Positions 28,816 through 38,706 of a DNA stretch of 64,000 nt are shown here, in pieces. The stretch covers positions 97,678-161,677 of the forward strand of contig JAGGAB010000012.1 in assembly GCA_017889705.1 (NCBI GenBank), read 5' to 3'. The stretch is from Bacillota bacterium. Its GTDB lineage: Bacteria; Bacillota; Negativicutes; Sporomusales; Sporomusaceae. The notes below the pieces were generated by a model. That model was not told the origin of the DNA, searched no databases, and saw only the letters and a program-made list of their open reading frames with translations. The number at the start of each line of letters is the position of its first letter. Within the stretch, counting starts at the first letter, position 1. A program made the translations under genes and the position numbers.

Positions 28816-29406
28816 ATGACATGCCAATGGCCGGAAGACATTATTAGTGCTGTTGAAACCGGGCAAATATCTCCTCTTGAAGCCTTTAGAAAACTGCGGG
28901 AAATTGACAATGTTTATGGCAATGATATTCAGGGCAGTGTAGAACAGCGTATTGAAAATATTCTGCATGAGCTTGATAGTCTAATTGGTCTTACAGAAGT
29001 GAAAAAATTAGTGCGAGAGATATATGCGTTTATTGAAATTCAAAAACGTCGGGAAAAAGAACGGCTAAATACTGAGCCGCTGGTATTACATATGATTTTT
29101 AAAGGCAACCCCGGAACCGGCAAAACAACAGTAGCGAGAATTATGGGCAAGATATTCCGGGAGATGGGCGTGTTGTCACGGGGGCAGCTTATAGAAGTCG
29201 AGCGGGCAGATTTAGTAGGCGAGTATATAGGTCATACAGCCCAAAAGATGCGAGAGCAATTGAAAAAAGCCTATGGGGGAATCTTGTTTATTGATGAAGC
29301 CTATTCACTGGCGCGAGGCGGTGAGAAAGATTTTGGCAAAGAAGCAATTGATTGTATGGTGAAACCAAGGAAGCAAATCAGTATAAAACCGATAAAACGA
29401 TTTTAA
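28816..29406 (+). CDS. spoVK: SpoVK-like AAA+ ATPase, 5' part (interrupted gene)
   Basis: The true gene part runs to 29360; the rest is read-through into the inserted element up to a chance stop at 29404-29406. Residues 1-182 hold the N-terminal domain, Walker A GNPGTGKTT (about 97-105) and Walker B GGILFIDEAY (about 154-163). Sensor 1, arginine finger and lid are missing here and are found at 39027-39438. Joined at the shared GT, the protein has 318 residues, close to the about 320 of Bacillus SpoVK, a mother-cell protein needed for spore maturation. hfq upstream and hflX-ynbB downstream match the Bacillus order. ATG 28816 fits the GGGGGGAG ribosome site best; GTG 28807 and ATG 28810 are alternatives. 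Confidence 0.93.
   Translation: MTCQWPEDIISAVETGQISPLEAFRKLREIDNVYGNDIQGSVEQRIENILHELDSLIGLTEVKKLVREIYAFIEIQKRREKERLNTEPLVLHMIFKGNPGTGKTTVARIMGKIFREMGVLSRGQLIEVERADLVGEYIGHTAQKMREQLKKAYGGILFIDEAYSLARGGEKDFGKEAIDCMVKPRKQISIKPIKRF
29337..29388. other. attL of the spoVK intervening element
   Basis: This is the host left half joined to the element's left arm. The presumed crossover dinucleotide is GT at 29359-29360. The arm to its right (29361-29381, AAACCAAGGAAGCAAATCAG after the first G) is the inverted copy of the arm to the left of the GT at attR (39004-39024), 18 of 21 positions matching, with TTTTAT matching further out. Confidence 0.85.
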
Positions 29407-29569
29407 TAATATCCTGGTGTAACAGAAAAAAGCAGGAGTTTCCCTGGCTTTGCTATAAATTATGTTAGGAGTAAGGATATGTAGAGGTCAAGTATTAAAT
29501 TTGTTCGCTTTATTGCTAAATGAGGCCTTTGGTATTTCAAGAATTTGCATTAATGGAGTGAGTCTCGTT

Positions 29570-31000
29570 ATGGTTGTTGTATCTTCGCCGCATTCATCCA
29601 ATGTTAATCTTACTTTCGAAGAGATTTCTGCAGTTTTTGAGCAGTCTTATGATGGTATTCTGGTTATCGACAGTGATACCAATGTGGTGTTGGTCAATGA
29701 CTCTTATTTTCGGATAACCGGCCTTGATCGGAAAGACATTGAAGGTAAAAACTTACGGGAGTTTGTAAAGAATAGCCCCTATAAGAAAGCAGCCTGTATT
29801 GAAGCCTTAGTTAGCAAGAAATCGGTGACCAGGACATTTAATAACTTGGTTCCCGGTAAAATAGTTATGATTACTGCCAATCCCATTTTGGATGAAGACG
29901 GACGTGTACGTCTGGTAATCGGCAATTGCCGGGACATGTCCGAAATGGTACAGCTAAGAGAGCAACTTGAAAGAGCGCAGGAAATTGAAGAGCTATATTA
30001 TAAAAGCTTGCAAGATCCTAAAGCAACAGCGCCGATTACTGTTAGCAGTCGCATAAATGAAATCTATCACGCCGCCTTAAAAGTCAGTTCTGTCGATATT
30101 AATGTCTTGATAACAGGGGAATCCGGTGTAGGTAAGGAAGTGCTGGCAAGGTATATTCATGAAAACAGTTCCCGAAAGGAAGCTTCGTTTGTTGCCGTTA
30201 ACTGCGGAGCTATTCCCGATAATTTACTGGAATCAGAATTCTTTGGTTATGAGGGCGGTACTTTTACCGGGGCGTTGAAGCATGGCAAGAAAGGTCTATT
30301 TGAGACTGCTGACGGGGGAACCATCTTTTTAGACGAAATCGGTGATTTGCCGTTAAATTTGCAGGTGAAATTACTGCGGGCACTGGATGCCGGCGAAATT
30401 ACCAGGGTTGGCGCCAATTCGCCAACACCGGTCAATGTCCGAATTATAGCTGCAACCAACAAAGATTTAGGAAACATGGTACGGGAAAATAAATTTAGGG
30501 AAGATTTATATTATCGTTTAAATGTTATTCATTTTCATATCCCGCCACTACGGGAAAGACCGGAAGATATTCGGCCGCTGTGCATGTATTTCCTCAATGA
30601 AGGTAATCGGCGCTATGGACAAAACAAAAAGCTGAGTTTTGAAGTACAAAAAAAGTTGGAAAACTACAAGTGGCCGGGGAATATACGCCAGTTGAAGCAT
30701 GTGATTGAACGAATGGTTGTACTAAGCGATGGTGAAAACCTGGAGTTATCAGCATTTGCAGCAAATGATGAGCTGCGAAACGATAATATCATAGCGGCGG
30801 AAGCAACTGATCTGATTATGATTAATAAATACAGCCCGATTCCTCAGGTAGTAGCAGAGGTTGAAAAGCAGCTTTTAGCACATGCCATGAAACAGTATAC
30901 AAGCAGCCGCCAAATTGCTAAAGTTACTGGAATTGATCAAACAACCGTGTTGAGGAAAATCAAAAAATATGGTCTTGATCAATTGCAGACAGAAGAATAG
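29570..31000 (+). CDS. PAS-domain sigma-54-dependent transcriptional activator
   Basis: 476 residues from ATG 29570; an in-frame GTG at 29558 and ATG at 29462 also exist. Order: PAS domain (about 15-125, IDSDTNVVLVNDSYFRITG), AAA+ domain with Walker A GESGVGKE and Walker B GGTIFLDEIGDLP, and a C-terminal Fis-type helix-turn-helix (SSRQIAKVTGIDQTTVLRKIKKYG). The loop that contacts sigma-54 reads GTFTGA instead of the usual GAFTGA, a conservative change. No receiver domain, so the PAS domain probably senses a ligand or redox state. Its likely target is the adjacent nifJ operon, which has a -24/-12 promoter. Confidence 0.93.
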   Translation: MVVVSSPHSSNVNLTFEEISAVFEQSYDGILVIDSDTNVVLVNDSYFRITGLDRKDIEGKNLREFVKNSPYKKAACIEALVSKKSVTRTFNNLVPGKIVMITANPILDEDGRVRLVIGNCRDMSEMVQLREQLERAQEIEELYYKSLQDPKATAPITVSSRINEIYHAALKVSSVDINVLITGESGVGKEVLARYIHENSSRKEASFVAVNCGAIPDNLLESEFFGYEGGTFTGALKHGKKGLFETADGGTIFLDEIGDLPLNLQVKLLRALDAGEITRVGANSPTPVNVRIIAATNKDLGNMVRENKFREDLYYRLNVIHFHIPPLRERPEDIRPLCMYFLNEGNRRYGQNKKLSFEVQKKLENYKWPGNIRQLKHVIERMVVLSDGENLELSAFAANDELRNDNIIAAEATDLIMINKYSPIPQVVAEVEKQLLAHAMKQYTSSRQIAKVTGIDQTTVLRKIKKYGLDQLQTEE

Positions 31001-31028
31001 TTAATATATCAAACTGGTTTTGTCTGAC

Positions 31029-31063
31029 AAGAAGATTCTTGTAAAACAGGAGTCTTCTTTTGT
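31029..31063 (+). terminator. Terminator after sigma-54 activator gene
   Basis: Stem AAGAAGATTC pairs with GAGTCTTCTT (one G-T pair) and is followed by TTTTG. Confidence 0.65.
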
Positions 31064-31133
31064 ATTTAGGAGAATGATTATTCAGAAGAGAAAGAGGGAA
31101 ATGAAATATCCTGAGAAAAGAAAAACATGCTAA

Positions 31134-31150
31134 TGAGGCGAAATACCTCA
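31134..31150 (+). promoter_or_regulatory. Candidate upstream activator site
   Basis: A perfect dyad TGAGG-N7-CCTCA lies about 217 bp before the -24 element, the usual distance for enhancer sites of sigma-54 activators. A degenerate copy, TGAGGCGATATTTTGCA, lies at 31221-31237. Confidence 0.5.
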
Positions 31151-31366
31151 ACGAAAATTCAAGAAATCATTAAGAGCCAGGATAGTTAGTGTTTGATGCA
31201 CTGAGGTATCTTGCATCGAATGAGGCGATATTTTGCAGAACTTGAAGGGGATTTTATCGTCGCTAGGATGCTGGACAGTTCATTTACAAAGAAAAGAATT
31301 TTAAAACATCTGCAATTTCAAGGCTTTAATGGCCTATTTTTTTTTGCTGATGTTAAAAGTAGGTTA

Positions 31367-31384
31367 TTGGCATAAAATTTGCGA
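31367..31384 (+). promoter_or_regulatory. Sigma-54 (-24/-12) promoter of nifJ-ptb-buk
   Basis: TTGGCATAAAATTTGCGA: GG and GC are separated by exactly 10 bp, and the match to TGGCAC-N5-TTGC is close. With an RpoN activator encoded directly upstream, this is a strong promoter call. Confidence 0.85.
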
Positions 31385-31490
31385 TATAAATTATTTGGAT
31401 TGGAATTGCCTACTGCCCAGGCAGTAGGCTTGAATACAGATAGCAAGCTTTACATTGTACAGCGGCACAAGTGAAAGGAGTTTTAGCTAC

Positions 31491-34400
31491 ATGAATAAAG
31501 TAATGAAAACAATGGATGGCAATGAAGCTGCAGCTTATATATCATATGCTTTTACAGAAGTTGCGACAATTTATCCGATTACTCCATCTTCGCCAATGGC
31601 GGAACTTGTTGATGTCTGGTCAGCCCAAGGTAAGAAGAATTTATTCGGGCAAACAGTACGTCTGGTGGAAATGCAGTCAGAGGCAGGGGCGATTGGAGCC
31701 ATGCATGGTTCTTTGGAAGCGGGAACATTAACCACTTCTTATACTGCTTCTCAGGGGCTGCTGCTTATGATACCAACGATGTATCGTTTATCCGGACAAT
31801 TAAAACCAGGGGTTTTGCATGTTAGTGCACGGACTGTTGGTACACATGCATTTTCAATCTTTGGTGATCATTCTGATGTTATGGCTTGCAGGCAGACCGG
31901 TTTTGCGATGCTGTCAACTGGAAGCGTTCAGGAAGTCATGGATTTAACGGCAGTTGCTCATTTGGCTGCCATTAAGGGTAGAATTCCGTTTTTGCATTTC
32001 TTTGACGGATTTAGAACCTCTCATGAAATTCAAAAAGTGGAATGCCTGGATTATGATGAGGTTGGTCGCTTGTTAGATCAGCAAGCATTGGAGGAATTTC
32101 GCAAGAATTCTTTAAATCCAGAGCGTCCGGTAATGCGAAGTGCTGTAGAAAATCCGGATGTATTTTTTCAGGCAAGAGAAGCGGCAAATCCTTTTTACAA
32201 TAATTTGCCTTCTGTCATAGAAGAGTACATGAATGAAATTAACAAGCTAACCGGCAGGAATTATAAACTGTTTAATTATTATGGGGCGAAAGATGCGGAA
32301 TATGTGATTGTTGCCATGGGTTCTGTCAGCGGGGTTATTCAGGAAACGGTAGATGCCTTGAATAGACAGGGGAAAAAGACCGGATACCTTCAGGTACATT
32401 TATATCGACCATTTTCACTGGAACACTTCATTAAAGAAATGCCGGTAACAGTGAAAAAAGTTACTGTTTTGGATCGGACCAAGGAGCCGGGCGCAGCAGG
32501 TGAACCTTTATATCTTGATGTTTGTGCCGCGTTTTTTGACCAGGAAACAAGACCACAGATTTTTTCGGGACGCTATGGTTTGTCCTCAAAAGACGTTACG
32601 CCAGCGCAGATGATAGCTGTCTATAACAATATGATGAGCGATGCGCCGAAGAAATACTTTACTGTTGGTATTACTGACGATGTAACCCATTTATCGCTGC
32701 CGGTAGGAAAAGAAATTGACCTTGCCGATGAGGGAACAATCAGTTGCAAATTCTGGGGGCTTGGTTCTGATGGAACAGTGGGGGCTAACAAAAACTCCAT
32801 AAAAATTATCGGTGATCATACCGAGCAGTACGTGCAGGCATATTTTGAATACGATACAAAAAAATCCGGCGGGATTACCAAGTCGCATTTGCGGTTCGGG
32901 AGAAAGCCTATCCGCTCAAGTTATTATGTAAAAATGGCTGACTTTGTTGCGTGTCACAATCCTTCCTATATCAGTAAATATGATATTGTATCAGATATAA
33001 AAGATAATGGTATTTTTTTATTAAACTGCAGTTGGATCGGGAAAGAATTGGATGAAAATCTGCCGGAAAATATAAAAAGAGCGTTGGCAGAAAAAAAGGT
33101 TCAGTTTTATACCATTGATGCAACTAACATCGCAAAAGAAATTGGCTTAGGTAATCGCTTTAATAGTATTCTGCAGGCCGCTTTCTTTAAAGTGGCAAAT
33201 GTGATTCCGGTGGCGCAGGCTGTCGCCTATATGAAAGAAGCAATCTTAAAAACCTATGGCAAAAAAGGCGATAAAATTATCCAAATGAATTATGCGGCTG
33301 TAGACCAAGGTATAGCAAGTGTGCAGCAAGTGGAGATTCCGGCAGCATGGCTGAACGCAGTAGATAAAGAGATCGAAGAAAATAGCCTGTTGCCTGACTT
33401 TGTTAAGAATATGATGATACCGATGAATGACCAAAAGGGTGATGACATTCCGGTCAGTGCATTTGCTGGCAGGGAAGACGGCACTTTCCCGCTGGGAACA
33501 TCAGCGTTTGATAAGCGCAGTATTGCTGTTGATGTGCCGGAATGGTTAGCAGATAACTGTCTGCAGTGCAATCAGTGCGCTTATATCTGTCCGCATGCAG
33601 CTATAAGACCGTTTTTGCTTACCGAGGAAGAAACGGCAGCGACTCCTGAAGGATATAACACCAGCAAGGCTAAGGGGAGTGGCTTAGAAGGCTATGAATA
33701 CCGTATGCAGGTCGATGTAATGGATTGTTATGGTTGCGGCAGCTGTGCACAAGTTTGCCCGGCTAAAGAAAAAGCATTAATTATGAAGCCGCTTGAAACG
33801 CAAAAAGAGCAGGCGACAAACTGGGAATATTCCCTGAAGCTCTCACACAAGGATAATCCTTTAGATAAGTTTACTGTGAAGGGAAGTCAGTTTGAACAGC
33901 CGCTGCTTGAGTTTTCCGGTGCCTGCGCAGGCTGTGGTGAGACTCCTTACATGAAACTGATGACGCAGCTATTTGGCGATAGGATGTATGTAGCTAATGC
34001 AACCGGTTGCACCCAAGCTTGGGGTGCAGCGGCACCTTGCTTTCCGTATACGGTGAATAAGGATGGCTGTGGCCCAGCCTGGTCAAATTCCTTGTTCGAA
34101 AACAATGCAGAGTTCAGCCTTGGCATGTGTCTGGCTGTAAAACAACAACGTGAGCGGCTTGCCATGAAGCTGGAACAACTGCTGCAAATCACCCAGGACA
34201 GTGCCTTAAAAATGGCTATTTCATCATGGTTGGAACATATTGATGATGAAACAGCTACCAAAGTAGTAAGCGCCAAGCTACTTGCCGAACTTTATGCGGT
34301 GGAATGTACCGGCGAAGAAGCTGTGATAAAAGAATTTGTATTGAATAATAAAGAACATTTAGTCAAAAAATCTATGTGGATGTATGGTGGTGACGGCTGG

Positions 34401-35015
34401 GCCTACGATATTGGCTATGGTGGCCTGGATCATGTATTGGCCTCCGGTGAAGATGTAAACATTTTAGTGGTTGATACTGAAGTGTATTCTAATACTGGCG
34501 GGCAATCTTCAAAAGCCACACCGATCGGTGCGGTTGCGCAGTTTGCTGCTTCCGGCAAAAAGATCCAAAAGAAAGATCTGGGGATGCTTGCGATGACATA
34601 CGGTTATGTCTATGTAGCCCAAGTGGCTATGGGAGCAAATCCGGCCCAATTAATTAAAGCGTTAAAAGAAGCGGAAAGTTATAAAGGACCATCATTGGTT
34701 ATTGCTTATGCGCCTTGTATTAGCCATGGTTTGATAAAAGGTATGGGCTCGGCTCAGATGGAAGCCAAACGGGCGGTAGAGGCAGGCTATTGGCATCTTT
34801 ACCGATATAATCCTTTGCTCAAAGAGCTAGGCAAAAATCCATTTGTGCTCGATTCTAAAGAACCACAAGCCAATTTTAAAGATTTCTTGATGGGCGAAGT
34901 AAGATATTCTGCCTTGGTGAGAAGTTTCCCAGAGCAAGCACAAGAGTTATTTGACGTAGCAGAGAAAGCGGCAATTGAAAAATATCGGACATATAAAAAG
35001 CTGGCTGAAGATTGA
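31491..35015 (+). CDS. nifJ: Pyruvate:ferredoxin (flavodoxin) oxidoreductase
   Basis: 1174 residues, the single-chain homodimeric form. It converts pyruvate and CoA to acetyl-CoA and CO2 and reduces ferredoxin. Visible are the domain I start (IYPITPSSPMAELVD), two 4Fe-4S motifs (CLQCNQCAYICP, CYGCGSCAQVCP), the proximal cluster motif CAGCGETPY and the TPP site GDGWAYDIGYGG with SNTGGQSSKATP. ATG 31491 follows AAAGGAG; an in-frame start at 31455 lacks a ribosome site. It is the first gene of a sigma-54 operon inside the spoVK element. Being expendable in the mother cell, it is probably a second PFOR copy. Confidence 0.96.
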   Translation: MNKVMKTMDGNEAAAYISYAFTEVATIYPITPSSPMAELVDVWSAQGKKNLFGQTVRLVEMQSEAGAIGAMHGSLEAGTLTTSYTASQGLLLMIPTMYRLSGQLKPGVLHVSARTVGTHAFSIFGDHSDVMACRQTGFAMLSTGSVQEVMDLTAVAHLAAIKGRIPFLHFFDGFRTSHEIQKVECLDYDEVGRLLDQQALEEFRKNSLNPERPVMRSAVENPDVFFQAREAANPFYNNLPSVIEEYMNEINKLTGRNYKLFNYYGAKDAEYVIVAMGSVSGVIQETVDALNRQGKKTGYLQVHLYRPFSLEHFIKEMPVTVKKVTVLDRTKEPGAAGEPLYLDVCAAFFDQETRPQIFSGRYGLSSKDVTPAQMIAVYNNMMSDAPKKYFTVGITDDVTHLSLPVGKEIDLADEGTISCKFWGLGSDGTVGANKNSIKIIGDHTEQYVQAYFEYDTKKSGGITKSHLRFGRKPIRSSYYVKMADFVACHNPSYISKYDIVSDIKDNGIFLLNCSWIGKELDENLPENIKRALAEKKVQFYTIDATNIAKEIGLGNRFNSILQAAFFKVANVIPVAQAVAYMKEAILKTYGKKGDKIIQMNYAAVDQGIASVQQVEIPAAWLNAVDKEIEENSLLPDFVKNMMIPMNDQKGDDIPVSAFAGREDGTFPLGTSAFDKRSIAVDVPEWLADNCLQCNQCAYICPHAAIRPFLLTEEETAATPEGYNTSKAKGSGLEGYEYRMQVDVMDCYGCGSCAQVCPAKEKALIMKPLETQKEQATNWEYSLKLSHKDNPLDKFTVKGSQFEQPLLEFSGACAGCGETPYMKLMTQLFGDRMYVANATGCTQAWGAAAPCFPYTVNKDGCGPAWSNSLFENNAEFSLGMCLAVKQQRERLAMKLEQLLQITQDSALKMAISSWLEHIDDETATKVVSAKLLAELYAVECTGEEAVIKEFVLNNKEHLVKKSMWMYGGDGWAYDIGYGGLDHVLASGEDVNILVVDTEVYSNTGGQSSKATPIGAVAQFAASGKKIQKKDLGMLAMTYGYVYVAQVAMGANPAQLIKALKEAESYKGPSLVIAYAPCISHGLIKGMGSAQMEAKRAVEAGYWHLYRYNPLLKELGKNPFVLDSKEPQANFKDFLMGEVRYSALVRSFPEQAQELFDVAEKAAIEKYRTYKKLAED

Positions 35016-35056
35016 ACCCGATATTGGCTATTACAAAATTAAAGAGGTGTCAACAA

Positions 35057-35971
35057 ATGATTAAAAAATTTGAGGAAATTGTAAAGCATGCTCAGGCAAT
35101 AGGCCCGAAAACTATTGCTGTAGCAGCAGCTCAAGATATAGATGTATTGTTAGCGGTCAATAATGCCAAGAAATTAGGCATAGCTGATGCGATTTTAGTT
35201 GGTGCTGAGTCGGAAATCCGCCGGATTGCGCTGGAAAATCAGATTGATATTAATAAGTTTAAGATTATTGATCAACAAGATATTGTTGAAGCCTGTCGCA
35301 CCGCAGTTAAACTTGTTGCCACAGGTCAAGCGCACATTGTTATGAAAGGTCTGGTAGAAAGCGCGACAATCCTTAAAGCTGTGCTTGATAAAGAATTCGG
35401 ACTTAGAACCAATAGCGTATTATCCCATGTTGCCGTAGCGGATATTGCCGGCTATGATCGTTTGTTCTACCTGACAGATGCTGCTATGAATATCGAGCCG
35501 GACCTGCAGACTAAGAAACAGATTATTGAAAATGCGCTGCGAGTTGCGCGGGCTTTAGGCAACGAATGTCCCAAAGTGGCTTGTGTCTGTGCTGTAGAGA
35601 AAGTAAATCCCAAAATGAAAGCGACCTTAGATGCCGCAGAACTGGTAAAAATGAATAAAGACGGCGATTTAACAGGCTGTATGGTGGCCGGACCGCTTGC
35701 CCTTGATAACGCAGTATCACCGGAGGCGGCAAAACATAAAGGGATTACCGATCCAGTCGCCGGGAATGCTGATATATTGCTGGTGCCATATATTGAAGCA
35801 GGCAATATGGTATATAAATCTATTGTCTTTTTTGCCAGAGGGCAAATAGCCGGCATAATTGTTGGCGCAAAAGTACCGGTTATTGTGACATCCAGAGCAG
35901 ATTCTGATATAGCTAAGCTCAATTCAATTGCTATTGGGGTTTTAATGGCAAGTAAAAGTGAGGGAAACTAA
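35057..35971 (+). CDS. ptb: Phosphate butyryltransferase
   Basis: 304 residues of the phosphate acetyl/butyryltransferase family. It swaps CoA for phosphate on butyryl-CoA (or branched acyl-CoA). Typical segments are [18 protein letters not shown] and [22 protein letters not shown] 35057 follows AGAGGTG; a TTG at 35012 overlaps nifJ and lacks a site. With buk it forms the two-step path from acyl-CoA to acid with ATP gain. Confidence 0.93.
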   Translation: MIKKFEEIVKHAQAIGPKTIAVAAAQDIDVLLAVNNAKKLGIADAILVGAESEIRRIALENQIDINKFKIIDQQDIVEACRTAVKLVATGQAHIVMKGLVESATILKAVLDKEFGLRTNSVLSHVAVADIAGYDRLFYLTDAAMNIEPDLQTKKQIIENALRVARALGNECPKVACVCAVEKVNPKMKATLDAAELVKMNKDGDLTGCMVAGPLALDNAVSPEAAKHKGITDPVAGNADILLVPYIEAGNMVYKSIVFFARGQIAGIIVGAKVPVIVTSRADSDIAKLNSIAIGVLMASKSEGN

Positions 35972-35975
35972 TACT

Positions 35976-37058
35976 ATGAAAATCAATTTTCGAGTGCTGG
36001 CAATTAACCCGGGTTCAACATCTACCAAGATTGCTGTTTTTGATAATGAACAATTGCTTTTAGAGCAAGTCATAAGATATTCGAATGAAGAGCTTGCTCC
36101 TTTTAACACAGTTATAGAACAATATGAATTCAGGAAAAGCGGAATACTTACAACATTAGAGGAAAATAACATTGACATTGCCAGTTTAAATGCTGTAGTA
36201 GGCAGAGGCGGGTTGCTTAAGCCTATTGAAGGCGGCACTTATGAGGTTAATGAAGCAATGCTGGCCGATTTGCGGCAGGCAAAAAACGGCCAGGAGCATG
36301 CTTCGAATTTGGGCGGGGTACTAGCCAAAGAGATTGCGGATAATTTAAATATTCCTGCGTATATTGTTGATCCGGTTGTTGTTGATGAACTTGCTGACGT
36401 TGCCCGGGTATCTGGCTTGCCAGGCTGTGACAGAGTAAGTATTTTTCATGCCTTGAACCAAAAAGCCGTAGCTCGGAAAATTTCGCAAGAACTAGGCAAG
36501 TCTTATGAACAAGCCAATTTAATCATTGCCCATATGGGGGGCGGGATAACCGTTGGCGCACATCAAGGCGGCAAAGTAATTGATGTTAATGACGGCCTGT
36601 ATGGTGAAGGGCCTTTTTCCCCGGAACGGACTGGCGGGCTGCCTACAGGACGCTTAATTGACTTGTGCTTTTCCGGAAAATATACCAGCCCGGCAGAGGT
36701 CAGAAAGATAATTGCCGGCAAGGGTGGCCTGGTAGCTTATTTAAATACCAATGATGGCCGAGAAGTATGTAACCGAATTGAAAATGGCGACGAGAAGGCA
36801 AAATTAATCTATTCGGCGATGGCTTATCAGATAGCTAAAGAAATTGCTGCAAGCTCAGCTGTCCTCTTTGGTAAGGTAGACGCTATTGTATTAACTGGTG
36901 GACTGGCCTATGATAAGCTGCTAGTAAAAATGATTACTGAGCGGGTCACTTTCATTGCTGAAGTAAAAGTTTTTCCTGGTGAAAATGAAATGAGTGCCTT
37001 GGCAGAAGGGGCACTACGGGTATTGCGTGGACAGGAGCGGGCTAAAGAATATAAATAG
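35976..37058 (+). CDS. buk: Butyrate kinase
   Basis: 360 residues, ASKHA fold. Motifs [15 protein letters not shown] (phosphate 1), [20 protein letters not shown] and VLTGGLAYD (adenosine) are typical of butyrate/branched-chain acid kinases. ATG 35976 follows GAGGG and begins 4 bp after the ptb stop. It makes ATP from butyryl phosphate. Last gene before the convergent recombinase. Confidence 0.94.
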   Translation: MKINFRVLAINPGSTSTKIAVFDNEQLLLEQVIRYSNEELAPFNTVIEQYEFRKSGILTTLEENNIDIASLNAVVGRGGLLKPIEGGTYEVNEAMLADLRQAKNGQEHASNLGGVLAKEIADNLNIPAYIVDPVVVDELADVARVSGLPGCDRVSIFHALNQKAVARKISQELGKSYEQANLIIAHMGGGITVGAHQGGKVIDVNDGLYGEGPFSPERTGGLPTGRLIDLCFSGKYTSPAEVRKIIAGKGGLVAYLNTNDGREVCNRIENGDEKAKLIYSAMAYQIAKEIAASSAVLFGKVDAIVLTGGLAYDKLLVKMITERVTFIAEVKVFPGENEMSALAEGALRVLRGQERAKEYK

Positions 37059-37117
37059 TGTAGCTGTATAGTAAAAGCGTTTGAATGTGCGATGAGACAT
37101 ATATGGTTGTTGAAAAA

Positions 37118-37160
37118 AATGAACCCTCTTCACTTTAATGCTGAAGTGAAAGGGTTCATT
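37118..37160. terminator. Bidirectional terminator between buk and recombinase
   Basis: The 18-nt arm AATGAACCCTCTTCACTT pairs with its near-complement at 37144-37160; A and T runs flank it on both sides. It overlaps the stop codon of the recombinase gene. Confidence 0.85.
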
Positions 37161-38682
37161 TCAATTTAAGCTGTACATTGATTTCGGGTCGGCTGCCACG
37201 ACCACGTGTATCATCAATTCGTTCAACGACAACTTGAGCTACCACTGCCCGCAAAGCATTTTTCTTGTCGTCTGTGGAAAAAGTCTCTTTATCAAAATTC
37301 TGTCTAATTATTGCGGTAATTTCAGAGATGGAAGGGGGCAATGTGGCAATAGTCAATTCGGCTGTATATGCTGTTCTTAGGTGAGCAATTTCAGCTAACT
37401 GAGTATGGATGGATTTTAACTCAATTTCTGTTTCGTCTTCAGTCAGTATTTGTTGTTGAAACCAGCGTAACAGGATTTGCTTTTGATGCAACAATTCTTT
37501 TTCTGTTCTTACCATCTGATCAAGCGCGATTTTTTGTTTCAACATATATTCCTTTGGGGGCGCAGTACGGAAGTAATCTTCGATTTGCACAGGGTTATAA
37601 CAAAGTTCAAAGAGGTAATTAAAAACATAATCGTCCAGTATTTTAGTGGGTATTTGTCTGGCATTACATGGTTTTTGTCCCGAATAAAGGTAAGCTGAAC
37701 TTTTGTGGCTTAGGCAGGTGTAATAGCTAATGAAATTTTTGCACCCCGAATGAGATATTATCATAGCTCTGCCGCATTTAGCGCAAATAACAATTCCATT
37801 CAAAAGATAATCATACTTTAAATTGCGTTTTGCAGAATTTTTGTTTGCCTGTAATTGTTTTTGGGCAGCCTGCCAGGTAGCTTCATCAATAATTGCGGGA
37901 ACAGAAATTGGAATCCATTCTGACTCAGGTCTCAGGCTGCGTTTTCTTTTGGTTAGGCCGACTTTTTCATAGCGATATTTCATTGAATAGATGACGCCTT
38001 TATAAAGGCTATTGGTTATTATTCGGTGTACACTTGAGATGATCCAGGCTTTTTTCGCTCGGGGAGAAGGGATGCCTCTGGCATTTAACTCTTTACAGAT
38101 TAGGGCAGTACCTATTTTTTCTTTCACAATAAAGTCAAAAATCATCTTTATAATTTTGGCGTCTGATTCATTTATTACATAAGTGCTTTTGGCTGAATCA
38201 AAGCTATAGCCGAAGGGTTTGGCATTGCTTATGACCAGACCTTTAGAAGCTTTGCCGCGTTTGCCGCGCATAGTGCGTTCCTTGATCTTTTCTTTTTCAT
38301 ACTCAGCCACTATGCCCTGAAATTTGTACATCAGTTCGCCTTCAGATGTTGATTCGAAGTTGACAGACGCAAATTTGCGCAGTGCTCCGGCTTTGCTTAT
38401 TTCTTCCGAAATAATGAGAAGATGAATTGTTTTGCGGGCTAGGCGATCAGGTGCATAAGCTATTACCACCTGGAAAAGTTTATTTTTAAGTTTTTCACGA
38501 AGACTGGTCAATGCCGGACGATCAATAAATTCTCCGGAATAACCATCGTCAACAAACTCTACAATGTCAGTTGCTCCTAATTCGAGGGCATATTTGCGAC
38601 AAGCGTCTAATTGAGTATCAAGCGAATAACCTTTTTCGGCCTGCTGCTCTGTAGATACTCGGACATAAATAGCAGCGTTCAT
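37156..38682 (-). CDS. Large serine recombinase, SpoIVCA-like
   Basis: 508 residues. The resolvase domain has the catalytic serine in YVRVSTEQQ (Ser10) and the arginine motif DRLARK; then the recombinase domain (PFGYSF, GIPSPRAKKAWIISSVHRII) and a zinc ribbon with CAKCGRAM and paired downstream cysteines, then a coiled-coil region (about 385-445). This is the layout of SpoIVCA, which excises skin from sigK, and of phage integrases such as the SP-beta enzyme. It is the only recombinase in the element and lies near the right end, reading inward. It follows a 50-residue ORF by 24 bp. Confidence 0.95.
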   Translation of the reverse strand: MNAAIYVRVSTEQQAEKGYSLDTQLDACRKYALELGATDIVEFVDDGYSGEFIDRPALTSLREKLKNKLFQVVIAYAPDRLARKTIHLLIISEEISKAGALRKFASVNFESTSEGELMYKFQGIVAEYEKEKIKERTMRGKRGKASKGLVISNAKPFGYSFDSAKSTYVINESDAKIIKMIFDFIVKEKIGTALICKELNARGIPSPRAKKAWIISSVHRIITNSLYKGVIYSMKYRYEKVGLTKRKRSLRPESEWIPISVPAIIDEATWQAAQKQLQANKNSAKRNLKYDYLLNGIVICAKCGRAMIISHSGCKNFISYYTCLSHKSSAYLYSGQKPCNARQIPTKILDDYVFNYLFELCYNPVQIEDYFRTAPPKEYMLKQKIALDQMVRTEKELLHQKQILLRWFQQQILTEDETEIELKSIHTQLAEIAHLRTAYTAELTIATLPPSISEITAIIRQNFDKETFSTDDKKNALRAVVAQVVVERIDDTRGRGSRPEINVQLKLK

Positions 38683-38706
38683 AGCGAATACATCCTAACC
38701 AATAAT

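Larger units (their letters stand above)
31001..31490 (+). other. Control region between activator gene and nifJ
   Basis: 490 bp with no gene. It holds a terminator (31029-31063), two similar 17-bp sites that may bind the activator (31134-31150 and 31221-31237), an inverted repeat GATGCA/TGCATC (31195-31217), a short hairpin before a T9 run (31321-31350), and the sigma-54 promoter at 31367. The nifJ leader is about 95 nt long. Confidence 0.6.

Noticed and set aside
28816..29406. Reading the broken spoVK as an ordinary frameshifted pseudogene.
   Set aside because: The missing half is intact in the same strand 9.67 kb downstream and joins in frame at a palindromic att core; both halves keep all key motifs.
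35467..35922. Minus-strand 151-codon open frame opposite ptb.
   Set aside because: Shadow frame; ptb on the plus strand is fully supported by family motifs.
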